Below are positions 1-10,956 of a stretch of DNA of 64,000 nucleotides, one piece after another (position 1 is the stretch's first letter; every line of letters starts with the position of its first letter). The notes beneath the pieces are model-generated. The model saw only the letters and a program-made list of their open reading frames with translations, had not been told where the DNA came from and made no database searches. The stretch covers positions 16,111,923 to 16,175,922 of the forward strand of contig CM053268.1 of NCBI GenBank assembly GCA_028583415.1, given 5' to 3'. This DNA comes from Protea cynaroides. Taxonomy: Eukaryota > Streptophyta > Magnoliopsida > Proteales > Proteaceae. A program made the position numbers and the translations under genes.

Positions 1-1170
1 GTATTACCGGTGCTAATTCCAAGTTATGGGTTGGGTAATTCTTCACATGTGTCTTCAATTGTCTGGAAGCATACGCAATTACTTGTTCTCCTTGCATAAG
101 CACACATCCCAAGCCTAATTCAGATGCATCGGTGTACAAGATAAATGGTTCTCCTAGAATCGAAATAGTTAAGATGGGAGCTGATATTAATCTTGTCTTC
201 AATGTTTGGAAACATTCTACACATTCGTCGATTCAAACAAATTTTTCTCCTTTCTTAATCAGACTGGTGAGGGGTACGACGATTTTAGAATAGTCCTCCA
301 TGAATTGTCGATAATATCCAGCTAAACCTAAGAAACTTTTGATTTTGGCAACATTCATAGGTGCTTCCCATTTTACAATGGCTTCAATCTTACTAGGATC
401 CACTTTGATTCCTTCTACGGATACCAGATGACCTAAGAATTGCACTTCTTTTAACCAGAACTCACATTTCTTGAATTTGGCATAAAGTTTTTCTTTCCTT
501 AGTCGCTGTAAAGCTGATCTAAAATCTGATGCATGAGTTACCTCATCTTTGGAGTATATCAATATATCAGCTATGAATACGATAGCCGAGGTGTCCAACA
601 TGTCATGAAACACCCGGTTCATAAGTTCCATAAAAGATGCAAGTGCGTTTGTCAATCCGAAGGACATCACTAGGAACTCATAATGTCCATATCAGGTCCT
701 AAATGCTGTCTTTGGAATGTCACCATCCTTGATCTTCAACTGATGATACCCAGACCTAAGATCGATCTTGGAAAACACCTTTGCTCTTTGCAACTGATCA
801 AATAAACTACCGATTCGAGGTAGGGGATATCATTTCTTGATCGTGAGCTTCTTTAGTTCCCGGTAGTCTATGCATAATCTGACACTACCGTCCTTCTTCA
901 TAACAAATAACACTGGCGCTCCCCAAGGCGATATGCTTGGTCGGATAAAACACTTGTCCAGCAAATCCTGTAGTTGTAATTTCAGTTCTTTCAATTCAGT
1001 AGGAGCCATTCTATAGGATGCCTTAGATACTGGTACGGCTCCAGGTATAAGATTTATAACAAACTCTGTCGCTCAAACAGGTGGCAAGCCAGGTAATTCC
1101 TTAGGAAATACATCTGAAAATTCTCATACCACTTTTCTGTCTTCCAATCGTGGCTTCCTTGGTGAAGTCG
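1..1170 (-). pseudogene. Tekay-1 pol: reverse transcriptase and start of RNase H (broken)
   Basis: Minus-strand translation gives a Ty3/gypsy RT from the region before the fingers (near 1170-900) through the palm to the start of RNase H (about 230-1). The longest open stretch is 233-670 and holds the active-site box, which reads FIADI where the family has FIDDI, so one catalytic aspartate is lost. Further lesions are an in-frame stop near 230 between RT and RNase H and stops near 695 and 832 at positions where Tekay-2 has arginine. The RNase H start is recognisable (FILYTDASELGLG). It would have copied element RNA in virus-like particles. Clearly inactive. Confidence 0.88.
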
Positions 1171-1175
1171 ACCAC

Positions 1176-1600
1176 CTACACCAAGTAACCAATTCCTCCT
1201 TTCTCGAGGCATCTCTTAGCCTTTAATGCAGAAAGAATGAGTTTTTTCTTATGGAGAAGTTTGGTTCTCGCAAAACTGAACTTTGCTCCTTCCTTGTCCT
1301 TAAATGATATCTTTTTTTCAGCACAAAGCAGGCTCGAGGAGTGCTGGGATAACCAGTCCATCCCTAGGATGACGTCAAAGTCTGCTATCTCAAGTTGTAC
1401 CAGGTTGGTGTCCAAACTTCGTCTATTTATGAGAACTGGACATGGTCCATAACCTTGGTCTAATTCTGCTTCTAATCCCATAGGTGATCGTACCAGTAAT
1501 TTACTGTCTAAAGGTCTGAGGGGTAGACTTAGCTTCTTCCCAAATGATACAGATATAAAAGAATGAGTGGCCCAGAGTCGAAGAGTACTCTGGCAGGTAT
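1176..1600 (-). pseudogene. Tekay-1 retropepsin-like protease region (broken)
   Basis: The segment 1176-1481 encodes the C-terminal half of a Ty3/gypsy aspartic protease, with the hallmark DVILGMDWL followed by the linker LLCAEKKISFKDKEG. The catalytic DSG motif should lie just upstream, near 1560-1600; there the reading frame is shifted, and the ATHSF part is scrambled compared with Tekay-2 (DSGATHSFISVSFGK). The protease would have cut the Gag-Pol polyprotein. The frame break separates the active-site aspartate from the flap, so it is a pseudogene. Confidence 0.8.
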
Positions 1601-1689
1601 GACATTAATGGATACGTTACCTGTGATATTAATCTTAAATTAATCTATATGTTCATACAAGATGTTACAACAAAAGGTCAGGTCATACC

Positions 1690-3011
1690 TGTGACTACAT
1701 CGGGTGTTGGAGCCGCGTCTTCAGCAGTTACCGCATAAACTTTGCCTTGTTGCAGTTGCTTCTTTGGTTTAGGGTAGTCCCTCGAATAATGCCATACTTG
1801 ATCACAATTGAAGCACTTAATTCCAGCACTTCCTTGCCTTTGCTGAGGTTGGGCTGTTGGTGTAGTTTTGGCTGCAGCATTGAAGCTTTGAGTACGGAAG
1901 GGTTTAAATGTCTTGGAGTTTCCTCCGTTATAAGTAGTTTCATTAGGCCTCTTAATGCCCCTGTTCTGAGCAAAGTAGCTCTCCCTCTGGCTCGATTCCA
2001 GTACTCAAGGAATCTATATAGCTTCATTATAGATCTACTTTTTCAACCCCAATACATGCTCCCGTATACTTCCCCTAAGTCCCATGACGAACCTTTGGAT
2101 TTTTTTATCTTCTTCCTGCATGCTAGAGGGAGCGAAGAAGAACAACTCTTCGTAACGCTGCTGATACGCGTCTACCGTCATCTGTCCCTGATATAGACTC
2201 AAAAACTCCTTTTCCATCGCATCTCTGAAACTCCTAGGAAAATACTTCTCGAAGAAGGCATCTTTGAAGGTAGTCCAGGTCAATTGAGTGTGCTTTGTCA
2301 GCAGATAATTCCGGGTAGATTTCCACCAATGATGGGCATCACCTTTCAGCATAAAGGTTGCGCATAATACCTTCTCTTCTTTATTGATAGTCATCATCAT
2401 GAAGTTCCTTTCCATCTCGTCAATCCAGTGGGCTGACCATAAAGGATCCAACGGCTTTCCAGTGAACTCCCTCAGCTTTATTTTTAGAAAATGCTCGATC
2501 AACCTAGAATGGTCCAGCTAATACTGAGCATATGCTCCATACATAGGTGGTTCGTACTAGTAATTGCCCTGGTTATATCCGCCTTTTTTTTCCTTTAGGG
2601 TTTTGTACTTGAGCTTGTACAATTGGCGTTTGAGGTGCTTGGGGTACCATGTTGTTCATGGTTGATGTTTGGGGCACGGTGTTGCTACCCCCTGGTATGG
2701 TACTAGCTTGTCCCACCGGTAGAGGTGTTATGTTTGCGGCTGGGGGGAGCGACTCCCATAGCAACTTGCATGTTGGCTTGCATCTACTATAATTGTTGTA
2801 CTTATTGTACCAAATTCATGACCACTGTAGCCAATTCCGTAGGTGGGGCTGGCAAGTTTATTGGGTTGGCTTGGTTGTTGACTCCTGGCGGTACCATATT
2901 CTGGTTCTCGTGTTTTTCAGGATTTTCATGGGCATTTACTTCCACAAGTGATGATGGAGGTGGAATTGGGTTGCGTCTCTTCAGGTTATTCTTCGCCCAA
3001 CCATTTCCCAT
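1690..3011 (-). pseudogene. Tekay-1 gag (capsid/nucleocapsid, broken)
   Basis: The capsid core is at 2035-2502 (HWIDEMERNF, AHHWWKSTR, FFEKYFPRSFRDAMEKEF, typical of retrotransposon gag). The proline/glutamine-rich N-terminus lies at 2573-3011; I chose the ATG at 3011 because the corresponding start exists in Tekay-2 (MAGRR). The zinc knuckle near 1755-1825 reads CFNCDQVWHYSRDY, so the last cysteine of the CX2CX4HX4C box is now tyrosine. Frames change between these segments, so the gene is not translatable as one protein. Confidence 0.85.
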
Positions 3012-3136
3012 TTTCGACGGTAGTAGTGCCTGAAAGTTCAAGGAAACATATGAGGCAAATGTAATATATGTTGATCTGATGTTAATCTCACAATAAACGA
3101 GGCAAAAATTCAAATTTTAAAGTCATTCAGTCAAAA

Positions 3137-3300
3137 TAGGGTATTTCATCGTGGGGTCGATGGGTGTGGTCGCACTATATGCGACCACAGGGTTCTGACC
3201 ATACGAACCCTAGCAGCTCACTGAGAGCCTATGGTTGATCGTGGGGTTTATCCTTTGGTTGCACTTTTGGTCCAATTCTGCGACCACACGACCCCAAATT
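3137..3300. repeat. Leader motif cluster (TGTGGTCGCA / TGCGACCACA) of Tekay-1
   Basis: Between gag and the antisense gene the leader holds several copies of a GGTCG word in both orientations, for example TGTGGTCGCACTATATGCGACCACA-like near 3158-3184 (can fold as a stem) and GCGACCACACGACCCC near 3280-3296. The same words cluster in this element's own LTR near 6855-7020 and 7510-7660. Function unknown. Confidence 0.6.
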
Positions 3301-3895
3301 AGGTTTTAAACCCATTTTTTGAGTCTTTCTTTTCCATTCACTTTTGTCTTCTACTGTTCACAACTCAACTCACCTCCACTGAGTTGCTACAGTATCGACC
3401 ACTCACCTTGAGTGAAATTTCTTAGATCAACCACCGGATTCCTCATCTCCACGGTAAGTTTTACATTCTCATTGCCCTCTTTGTCAATTCATTCTAGGTT
3501 TTCATCGCCTATTTCAATCTTTTCCCAATTAAATTTTATTTATCAGTAAAAATTTGATTTTTATTGATGAACCTTGCTATTGGACACCCAATGGACAAAA
3601 GCCCTCTTAGAGATTCGGGTTGCATCAGTCGGTTTGGTTAATCAATGGAAAACCTACATGTTTGACTTAGAATTTGGGGAATTTTCAAACTTCTAAAATT
3701 TCTTCAATTTTGTCTTAATTAATAGCAAGTTCGCACTTAATTGGTCATTGCATGATGGCTTATGACGTACGTGAGTCCTCTAGTCCAAGCATTTGGGCAA
3801 AAATTAGGCTTTTGGCTACGCCGTTATAATGTCAAAATTTTGAATTTTCACTACATCTGATAAGTTGTTTGTTGGTCTATGCCTTTGCAGCCAAC

Positions 3896-5160
3896 ATGGC
3901 TCGTACTAAAGTCCCTAGAGTTTACGATCCCCATCGCTTCAGGTCCATCAAAGTGGAGGCACAGTATCCCTGGTACCAATGCAAGAAGGTGGAAGGGGGT
4001 CGTTGTGTCAACTTGGCCAGCCTAGCCCTATTCGATGTGGAGGGAGCATTTAGTGATATGGGCTAGCTCCCTATGATTTTGTATGAGGGCTGCACCCGTC
4101 TTGAGTTAGTAAAGCGATTTTCCTGTAATTTACAGGTGGAGGGTAACCCAGAGGACATAGATAGGGGCAGGGAGCTCAGGATCACCAGTTTAGTCAAAGG
4201 GGTAGAGATCTCATTTTAACTGTCTGGAGTTGGCTGATATCCTGGGCATCTCAAATGACGGTCCCTTGGTCTACTGGGCACCCAAGGAACCCCAGTTCCT
4301 TTTAGTGAGAATGCGCACAAAAATTAAAAACCAGATTCTTCAAGACGACCGTTGGTAGATGAAGGCAATTAACCTATGTCTAGAGCCTCAGGTGTATGGC
4401 AAGATCATTCAGCACAACCTGATTCCCCAGGGTGGACACTATGAGAAAGTTTCATAATTGACTCAGTACCTTTTGTATTGCATTTGCACTAGGCAGCCTA
4501 TCTGCCTTCCTTATATCATCATTAGGACCATGCTCCGTGCCACGACGCTTAATCTGGTGGGTAACCTACCCTATGGGTGCTTGATCACCACTCTGCTCAC
4601 TCGCCTACAAGTGGACCTGGTGCATGAGAGGATTCATGAGGGCACCTTTTCAGTTGACCTAGACTGGGAGGCCATCTACAAGATGGACATGCAAGATGCG
4701 TAGGTCAGTAACGAGGAGAGAAAAGCTATGGTGCATCCCTTTACTCGAGTGGCGGCAGCAGATGCAGAGGCAGCAGCCACGGCGACAGCAGAATCATAGG
4801 AGAATGACGATGAGGAAGATGATGATCGGATGTACATGGATGTGGGTGTCATACCTCCTTCGTCACCACAACATTCTATAGGAGCCAGCCCTTCTCGAGC
4901 TTCTCATTCAGCTGGTCCTTTGCACCCACCATCAGATGACATGATGGATTTATTGTGTGAGATTCGTAATGCTCAGCGTGCTACACATCGTCGGGTAGAA
5001 GATATCATAAACGCTCAGCGTGCGATTGATGGAAGGGTGGCGAGTCTCCCCGAGAGTCTTCGAGCCACCCAGGCACAGGTAGCCTGGCTCAAGAGGGTGT
5101 ATGCCGAGGACCGTGGGGGAACCGAGAGGCATCTCCTTCTCCCGCACCATGACATGTACA
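3896..5160 (+). pseudogene. Antisense ORF remnant in the Tekay-1 leader (putative plant transposon protein type)
   Basis: A plus-strand gene remnant lies opposite to gag, between primer site and gag. It starts at ATG 3896 (MARTKVPRVYDPHRFRS) and has a stop at the TAG near 4063. Coding similarity continues in pieces: LVKGVE and LADILGISNDGPLVYW (about 4195-4280), then QYLLYCICTRQPICLPYIII and LPYGCLITTLLTRL (4458-4610), and a C-terminus with an acidic stretch, a serine/proline-rich linker and a heptad-like tail (RRVEDIINAQRAIDGRVASL, about 4990-5050). The layout resembles what I know as the putative plant transposon protein domain family (PF20167 from memory, not searched). Several stops and at least one frameshift make it non-functional. 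The first codons recur at 33943 in Tekay-2, so it belongs to the family and is not a chance ORF. Confidence 0.7.
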
Positions 5161-5424
5161 TTTTCTTTCTAGTTGTATTACAGAGTAACTGTCCGGGTTG
5201 TGGACTGTACTCTGGCCCATGATGTACATTTGTTATTTCATATTCAAGTCTATATATAGCTATATCCATTTGTTTTCCATTTACATACATGCATTATTTT
5301 CTTTCTTAATTTATGTTTCAAACAACACAGGTGCTTATGGTGTGTTTGTATTACGGTTTTTAGTTTATCCTAACTCAGTTCACGTCTCTTATGGAAATAA
5401 TTTAGTTTAATAGAGCAGAGCCTG

Positions 5425-5440
5425 GGAGTTTTGATACCAA
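5425..5440 (-). other. Primer-binding site of Tekay-1 (initiator tRNA-Met type)
   Basis: Immediately inside the 5' LTR, two bases from its end, the minus strand reads TTGGTATCAAAACTCCC, close to the TGGTATCAGAGC complement of the initiator tRNA-Met 3' end. It fixes 5443-7785 as the 5' LTR and the element as minus-strand. Confidence 0.75.
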
Positions 5441-5442
5441 AC

Positions 5443-7785
5443 TGTCACACCCCAAATCTAGACTAACCAGTAGTGTGATGAACCATTAAAGAAAATCAAT
5501 GGTTCAATCAGGATCTCGTATAGGCCGTACTCATCCGATTAAACCAGATACATTCCACAAGCATAATCAGAGTAAATAAACAATAGCGAAAGTTTTTAAT
5601 ACTAATGAACTGAGTATATAACAGTAATAGCATAATTAATTATCCAATTATCTCTAAAGTAACTCAAAACATAAAATAAAATAAATTAATCGATTACATG
5701 TTCCGATAACCTAATAGCTAAACTAATAAAAAAATATGAATTTCACTCGCACGACGGATCATGCACCTCTTCCATATCTTTCATATCTATCGCCACTACG
5801 TTCTGATACGTCGGCATGTTCATGTAATTTTCAATGGTAGGACCTGTATCAACAACTAAAATATTCAACGTCAAAAGGGTGAGCATACATCATGGCTCAG
5901 TGAACAAACAAAACAATGCAATAGACATATGCATGCATTCAATTTATATCTTTGGTCTGGTTTTTAAGTTTTCAATATGCTATAGAAAGGATTGGCGGCC
6001 ACCGCACCTCTATACACGAGTGTGTGAATCCACCCAATGGATCAAACACCATTGTCATCCCACATTTACCCACCATGGAATTGAGATAGAGCTAAAGTGA
6101 CCGGATCAAACACCGCCAACACTTTCCCTGATGCCCTACCCATACCAACACGTAAGCCCCTATTGGCGAGGGCTTGCAAACTGGGCTCGCAACTAATCAA
6201 TCCTAAATGTCATCCAGTGTATCCAAGGCCTCACCCCAGCATCCCTCAATACATCCATAGAGATAGAGCTAAGGCCCCCAGACAGAGTCGAAGACTACAC
6301 AGTTTGAGACCACCTCCCCTAATGCCCTACAACGTAATAGTTCTGCTAAGGTAATGGCGATACGACGATGTCAGTGAACAAGACTTGAGTAGAGATAGAG
6401 CTAGATTCTAGTGACCAGGATGAACCACAATGCCACGTCCTCCCCCTGATGCTCCACTCGCATCAAATATACTAACCACACACACACATAATCACATGCC
6501 TATTCCTAGTATCATCATCATCATCATATTATAAATAGACAGAAATAAATATGCATGAGCAGTAATAACAGGAATATTAGATGACATGTAAGATGCACAT
6601 TACAAGCATATAAGCATAGAATCAATCATGGAATTGGACTCAATAAAAGTAAACAGTTTATTATTATCCAGTTAGTTTAGGTTCTGTTTCCTCACCTGTT
6701 AGAAATGTTCAATCTTCTCTAAGCTTCTTAACTCACTTTTGAACCTCTTGAAAACCTAAGAAATTTGTAAGTTCTAAGTTATGGTTCAAGCTCATCAATT
6801 TACAGTAGTCAATGGTCCATAATAGCATCAAACAAACCTCTAGAAGCTGAGTAGTCGCAGGGGTGACTACACCTATGGTCTCAGTTTCTGCGACCATAGG
6901 GTGTGGGGTCGATACGTGTGGTCGCATGATCACATGGGACCACACCCTTACTGGAAACTTCCCGAGGGCATATGGTCGGACATATGTGCCTCGTGTGGTC
7001 GATCAAACTACAACCACACTAGTTTTTAGTCGACTTTTACTCTCAGCCATATCCTTTCATAACTTGATTTCATGGCTAACATTATGATCCTTCCTATGAT
7101 TGTTCTATGGCTTAAAATTCACACTTTTACATAGTCCTTCACCTTAATCCATTCTTCATGGATTTCCTTTGAGTTTTGTTCATGGACATAGGATTTAGAT
7201 CTTACTTTGAACTAATATCTCTTCCATAATCTATTATAGACATTCAATTAATGTAGGGAATGATTCCATACCTTAAACTTGCTGGAGAATCAGAGCTTTC
7301 TCTACAATTGTTTCTCCTAGCCTTCCTCTTCAATTCTCCTTCTCTTCCTACTCCTCTCTTTCTCTCTCTTTCAATTTGGGTTCTACAAGAGTGAAAGAGA
7401 CTAAGGGATGTCCTTTATATAGAGGAAAACATCCATATAAAGTCTCACTTTGATTAGGAAAGAACCCCCCTTCAGATTAGGAAGGCTTCTTAATTTTGGA
7501 GTCAGTTATACCATCGTGTGGTCGCACATGGGGTCACAGAATCCATCGACCACACGTCTCAAAACTGTGACCACATGTCTCAGATTCCAAGTGGTCTTAA
7601 TATTCTGAGGTGTGGTCGACCACACCTGTTTAGGTATGCGACCACACATCTCAATTAGATGATTTATGGTTCGAATTACATACCTAGCCTTGTGGTTTCT
7701 TCACGCACTTGGTCCGCTTGATCCAACCATGATAAGAACCTAATACAAGGTGGTAAGACCGGGTTACTAAAGTACAAGTCTTACA
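5443..7785 (-). repeat. 5' LTR of Tekay-1 (2343 bp)
   Basis: In plus orientation it begins TGTCACACCCCAA and ends CAAGTCTTACA, matching both ends of the LTRs at 25291-27494 and (inverted) 16797-19032. Shared internal landmarks include the direct word CTCTATACACG..GTGTGTGAA near 6010, the run AGATAGAGCTAAGGCCCCC near 6260 and the ATCATCATCATC run near 6510. A TATA-like CTATATAAAGG lies on the minus strand near 7412-7425. It carries GTGGTCG/CGACCAC clusters near 6855-7020 and 7510-7660. Flanking bases do not form a 5-bp duplication, as expected for one LTR of a full element. Confidence 0.88.
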
Positions 7786-7890
7786 CTCTAGACCAAGGGA
7801 GAACCTCAAGGTACATTCTTTAAACCTTATCTTTCCTGGCGCCTGTTTCTACCTTGTCGCTTTGTCTTAACTTTCTTTTTCCTATTTAGA

Positions 7891-8935
7891 TGTCGACTGT
7901 ACTTAGGACCCAGCTGGGGAGTTCGCCCATCCCGAGAACATAGAGGATGACGTTACACCCTTTGTGCCTGAGGTCAACCTCTCAGACTTGTCAATCGGCC
8001 CTGCGGGCCCCTGCTACAGTGGAAGAGCACATCCGCCCTATGAGGCTCCATGTTGATGTGCTCAACTATGATAGGATGTCGCTTGATGAGGCTTTCCAAT
8101 GTGAAGCATGCCATCACATAGAGGTAGCATTTTGGTTACTATTTTCTTTTCTTAGCAATTTTCTGTGTTGTGACTCATTTTCTGGTTACAGACTAGTTAC
8201 TTCCTTATCCGAGCTTGAGCTACCGTGGTGGATCTCGAGGCTAGGCTAGACTTGGCCCTTCAGCGGATATCTGGCGCGATGAGGCTTATGCTTTGGCCAA
8301 GGAATGTCAAGAGGAAATGCTGAAGTCTCAAGGCCAAGCCAAAGATCTTGAGGAGGAGCTAAAGAAGCTCAAGAAGGACCTTGCAGAGGCTGAGGCTAAG
8401 AAGACTAAGCTGGAGCAGGAGGGGGATGATGCTGAGGAGAAAGCTATTGACGATAGAAGAGCATTCCAAGGTCTGAGGGAGGCTCAAACATGCCTCGAGG
8501 AGGAGCTCTGGAGTGCCAAAATCACTGTTGCAACCACGAAGAAGGTTGTTGCAGATGAGCAAGCTGCTCACGATGCTGCTTTGGCTAAGCTCAAAGATTC
8601 TTCTGAGGTTTCGGCCTAGGAGGCAAGGAAGAAAGCAGTAGAGGACTTCAAATCAGGGGCCGAGTACAAGAAAACCATGATGGAGTCCTTACCGAAGCTG
8701 GTGGTGCCTATGCTGATTGAGATCCGGGACTACGTCTAGGCGAGTTACCCTTATTTTGACCTGTCCCCCATAGGTGCCTTCAAGAAGCTCCTTGGTCCTG
8801 CTTTGTCTCCTAGGGCAGTTACTCCTCTGGCTCTGCCTTTTCCATCCGGACAGCCCTCGACTGAGCCTCTACAAGTTACATATGAAGACCAGCCTGCTCC
8901 ATTCACTACTGCTTCGACCTCTTATGTTGATTAAG
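7891..8935 (+). pseudogene. Antisense ORF of the Tat element: coiled-coil C-terminal part
   Basis: A plus-strand ORF remnant lies on the strand opposite gag-pol. The stretch 8293-8619 is a charged alpha-helical coiled coil (DLEEELKKLKKDLAEAEAKK) and continues, after a stop at 8618, to about 8935 (LVVPMLIEIRDYV, then a Pro/Thr-rich tail). Two intron-like gaps fit GT-AG: about 7812-7890 (GTACATTC...TATTTAG) and 8122-8191 (GTAGCATT...GGTTACAG). Antisense ORFs of this kind, N-terminal gypsy-transposon domain plus coiled coil, are known from Tat elements; the N-terminal part is not here because Tekay-1 inserted upstream. Function unknown. A 23-T run follows at 9009. Confidence 0.6.
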
Positions 8936-9176
8936 TTAAAGGTGCTCCTCGCACTGAAGAGCAAGATCTCCCCTCAACTAAGCCCTGATGATTTTTCTAT
9001 GATGATGTGATTTTTTTTTTTTTTTTTTTGAGATCTAATTATTTGTGTAAGATCTAATTACTTGAATACTTGTATATATTGTTCCCTGATGAATGACATC
9101 ATTCCTTTTTTATATACTATGTCTATCATTCTCCCTATGTGGTCCCTTTCTTCCTTTGGTCGTAGATTAATCATAA

Positions 9177-9410
9177 AGGATAATTATCCACCCTTCGAGC
9201 TTCAAGGCCCTTGGGACAGTTGAGGGTGTCGAAGATAATTCTTTATGACTGAGGTTCTTATCAATGGAGTCAACCCTCCATGCTTCGAGGCCTTGACTGT
9301 GTCTTTGGTGTTGAAGCCAACTTTTATCCCTTAGGATAATTATCCACCCTTCGAGCTTTGAGGCCTTTAGGGCAGCCGAGGGTGTCAAAGATAATTCTTT
9401 ACATTAAGTA
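9177..9410. repeat. Tandem repeat in the Tat 3' untranslated region (period about 156 bp)
   Basis: The block AGGATAATTATCCACCCTTC..GAGGGTGTCGAAGATAATTCTTTA occurs at about 9177-9252 and again at about 9333-9403, roughly 85% alike, with a diverged middle segment (TCAACCCTCCATGCTTCGAGG). Tandem repeats between pol and 3' LTR are typical of Tat elements. Each unit starts with the palindrome GGATAATTATCC. Confidence 0.75.
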
Positions 9411-9466
9411 AGTCGTGTTTATTGCAACCAAGCATCTTTATTGATTTTTACTTGATTTACATTATT

Positions 9467-10851
9467 TTACGAATAAAAGTTTTGTAGGTTCGACGCATTC
9501 CACGTCCTTGGGACTGCCTCGCCATCAATCCTCTGAAGGTGGTATGCCCCTATACTCATTGTTTTGACCACTTTGTATGGTCCATACCAATTTGGAGCCA
9601 ACTTTTCTTGTTTTGTGAGTTCTGAGGCTGAAGCCTTCCTCATAACTAAGTCACCTACTTGGAACAGTTTCTCCCTCACTTTTTTGTTATAGTGCCTAGC
9701 TATTCGAGCCTGGTACACGACATTCTTCAGGTGTGCCGCTTCCTTCAGTTCCTCCAGGATGCTGAGGCCTACTAGCATATTTTCTCGATTCCTCTTCATC
9801 AAAGTTGGCTTTTCGGAATGATCTGTGGATGACCTTAACGGGTATAACTGCTTCTGTCCCATGGCTGAGCATGAAGGGTGTTTCCTCTGTTGGTGTTCAA
9901 TTAGTTGTTCTGTAGGACCAGACAATGTTGGGAAGTTCTTCCACCCATTTCTTTCTTTCTTCTGTCAACCTATCCTTCAGCCCACTTAGTATTTCTTGAT
10001 TTATCACCTCTTCTTGTTCGATTCTCTTTTTCAATCCCTCGAGGATTATCCTATTGTGACCTCGACTTGGCCATTTGCCTCGGTGATGTACCAATTTGAA
10101 ATATTAGACTATCCTATATTGTTTGCAGAAGCCACAGAATTTGTTTGAGTCAAACTATTTTTCGTTGTCCGTAACCACCACCTGTAGTATCCCATACTGG
10201 TAAACCACAGAAAGTTTGAGGAATTCAGTTACTTTTGAGGTTGTAATCTTGGGCATCGATTCTACCTTTATCCATTTGGTGAAGTAATCCTACAATAATA
10301 AATTTATTCTACTTCTGCCCTATGGGGAATGGTCCTAAGATATCCATGCCCCATATGGCAAAGGGGATCGGGCTCACGATCGGTTGTAGCGGCGTAATTG
10401 GTTGTCGCTGGATCTTGGCATGCCTTTCGCATTATATGTATTTTCTCACATATTCCTCGCATTGCTTCACAATGCTAGGGAAGTAATAGCCCTACCTGAT
10501 TAATTTTTATGCTAGTATCCGAACTTCTTAGTGGCTGCCACAGAAACCTTCATGCACATCTTTAATGGCTCCTTCGGCCTCAGATGGTAGCAGACATCTC
10601 AACAGAGGTAGAGAGAACGCTCTTTTATATAGAACATCTTCATACACAATGTACCACTTTGATCTTGTTTGTATCTTTCTTGCCTCTTTGCGGCCATCGG
10701 GGAGTATTCCATTTTTCAAATAGTCTAAGATCGGATCCATCCAGCATGGCTCATTTGTGAGCATATTGACTTTGACTTTTGGGGTGATGCTTGGTTTGTC
10801 CAGTTGACTCAAGTATATTGAGTTATCAATGAACGACAAGTCTTTACTCAA
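9467..10851 (-). pseudogene. Tat integrase (broken)
   Basis: The N-terminal zinc-binding part lies at 10528-10851 (KWYIVYEDVLYKRAF, then EGFCGSH). The catalytic core follows, with GYYFPSIVKQCEEYV and GMDILGPFP near 10500-10330, and the late core with NRIILEGLKKRIEQEE and KWVEELPNIVWSYRTT at 9897-10094. The C-terminal domain is at 9467-9790 (LFQVGDLVMRKAS, APNWYGPYKVVK, GAYHLQRIDG). Stops occur near 10425, 10310 and 10105, and a frame change lies around 10060. It would have joined element cDNA to chromosomal DNA; inactive now. Confidence 0.8.
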
Positions 10852-10956
10852 GAGCTTGGATAGTTCATCCGCTTCAGTATTATCTTCTCTGTCGATGCTT
10901 CTGATTTCAAAGTTTAGGAAGGTCGCCGTTAATTCCCAGACCTTTCCAAGGTATGC

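Larger units (their letters stand above)
1..7785 (-). mobile_element. Tekay-1: Ty3/gypsy chromovirus-type LTR retrotransposon, truncated by the window edge
   Basis: Reading right to left: 5' LTR, primer-binding site, a 2.4-kb leader with an antisense gene remnant, gag, protease, then reverse transcriptase into RNase H, where the window stops. Integrase, chromodomain and 3' LTR must lie to the left. Gag, protease and RT are clearly related to the more complete Tekay-2 at 25291-34020, whose integrase ends in the chromodomain-like region of the Tekay/Del clade. Its right flank (7786 onward) is Tat-element sequence, so it seems to have inserted into that element; the expected 5-bp duplication begins CTCTA and can be tested only with the left end. 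Confidence 0.9.

Noticed and set aside
8293..8619. Coiled-coil ORF as a host gene
   Set aside because: No start context, followed by stops, and it lies antisense at the 3' side of a Tat element, where such ORFs are known.
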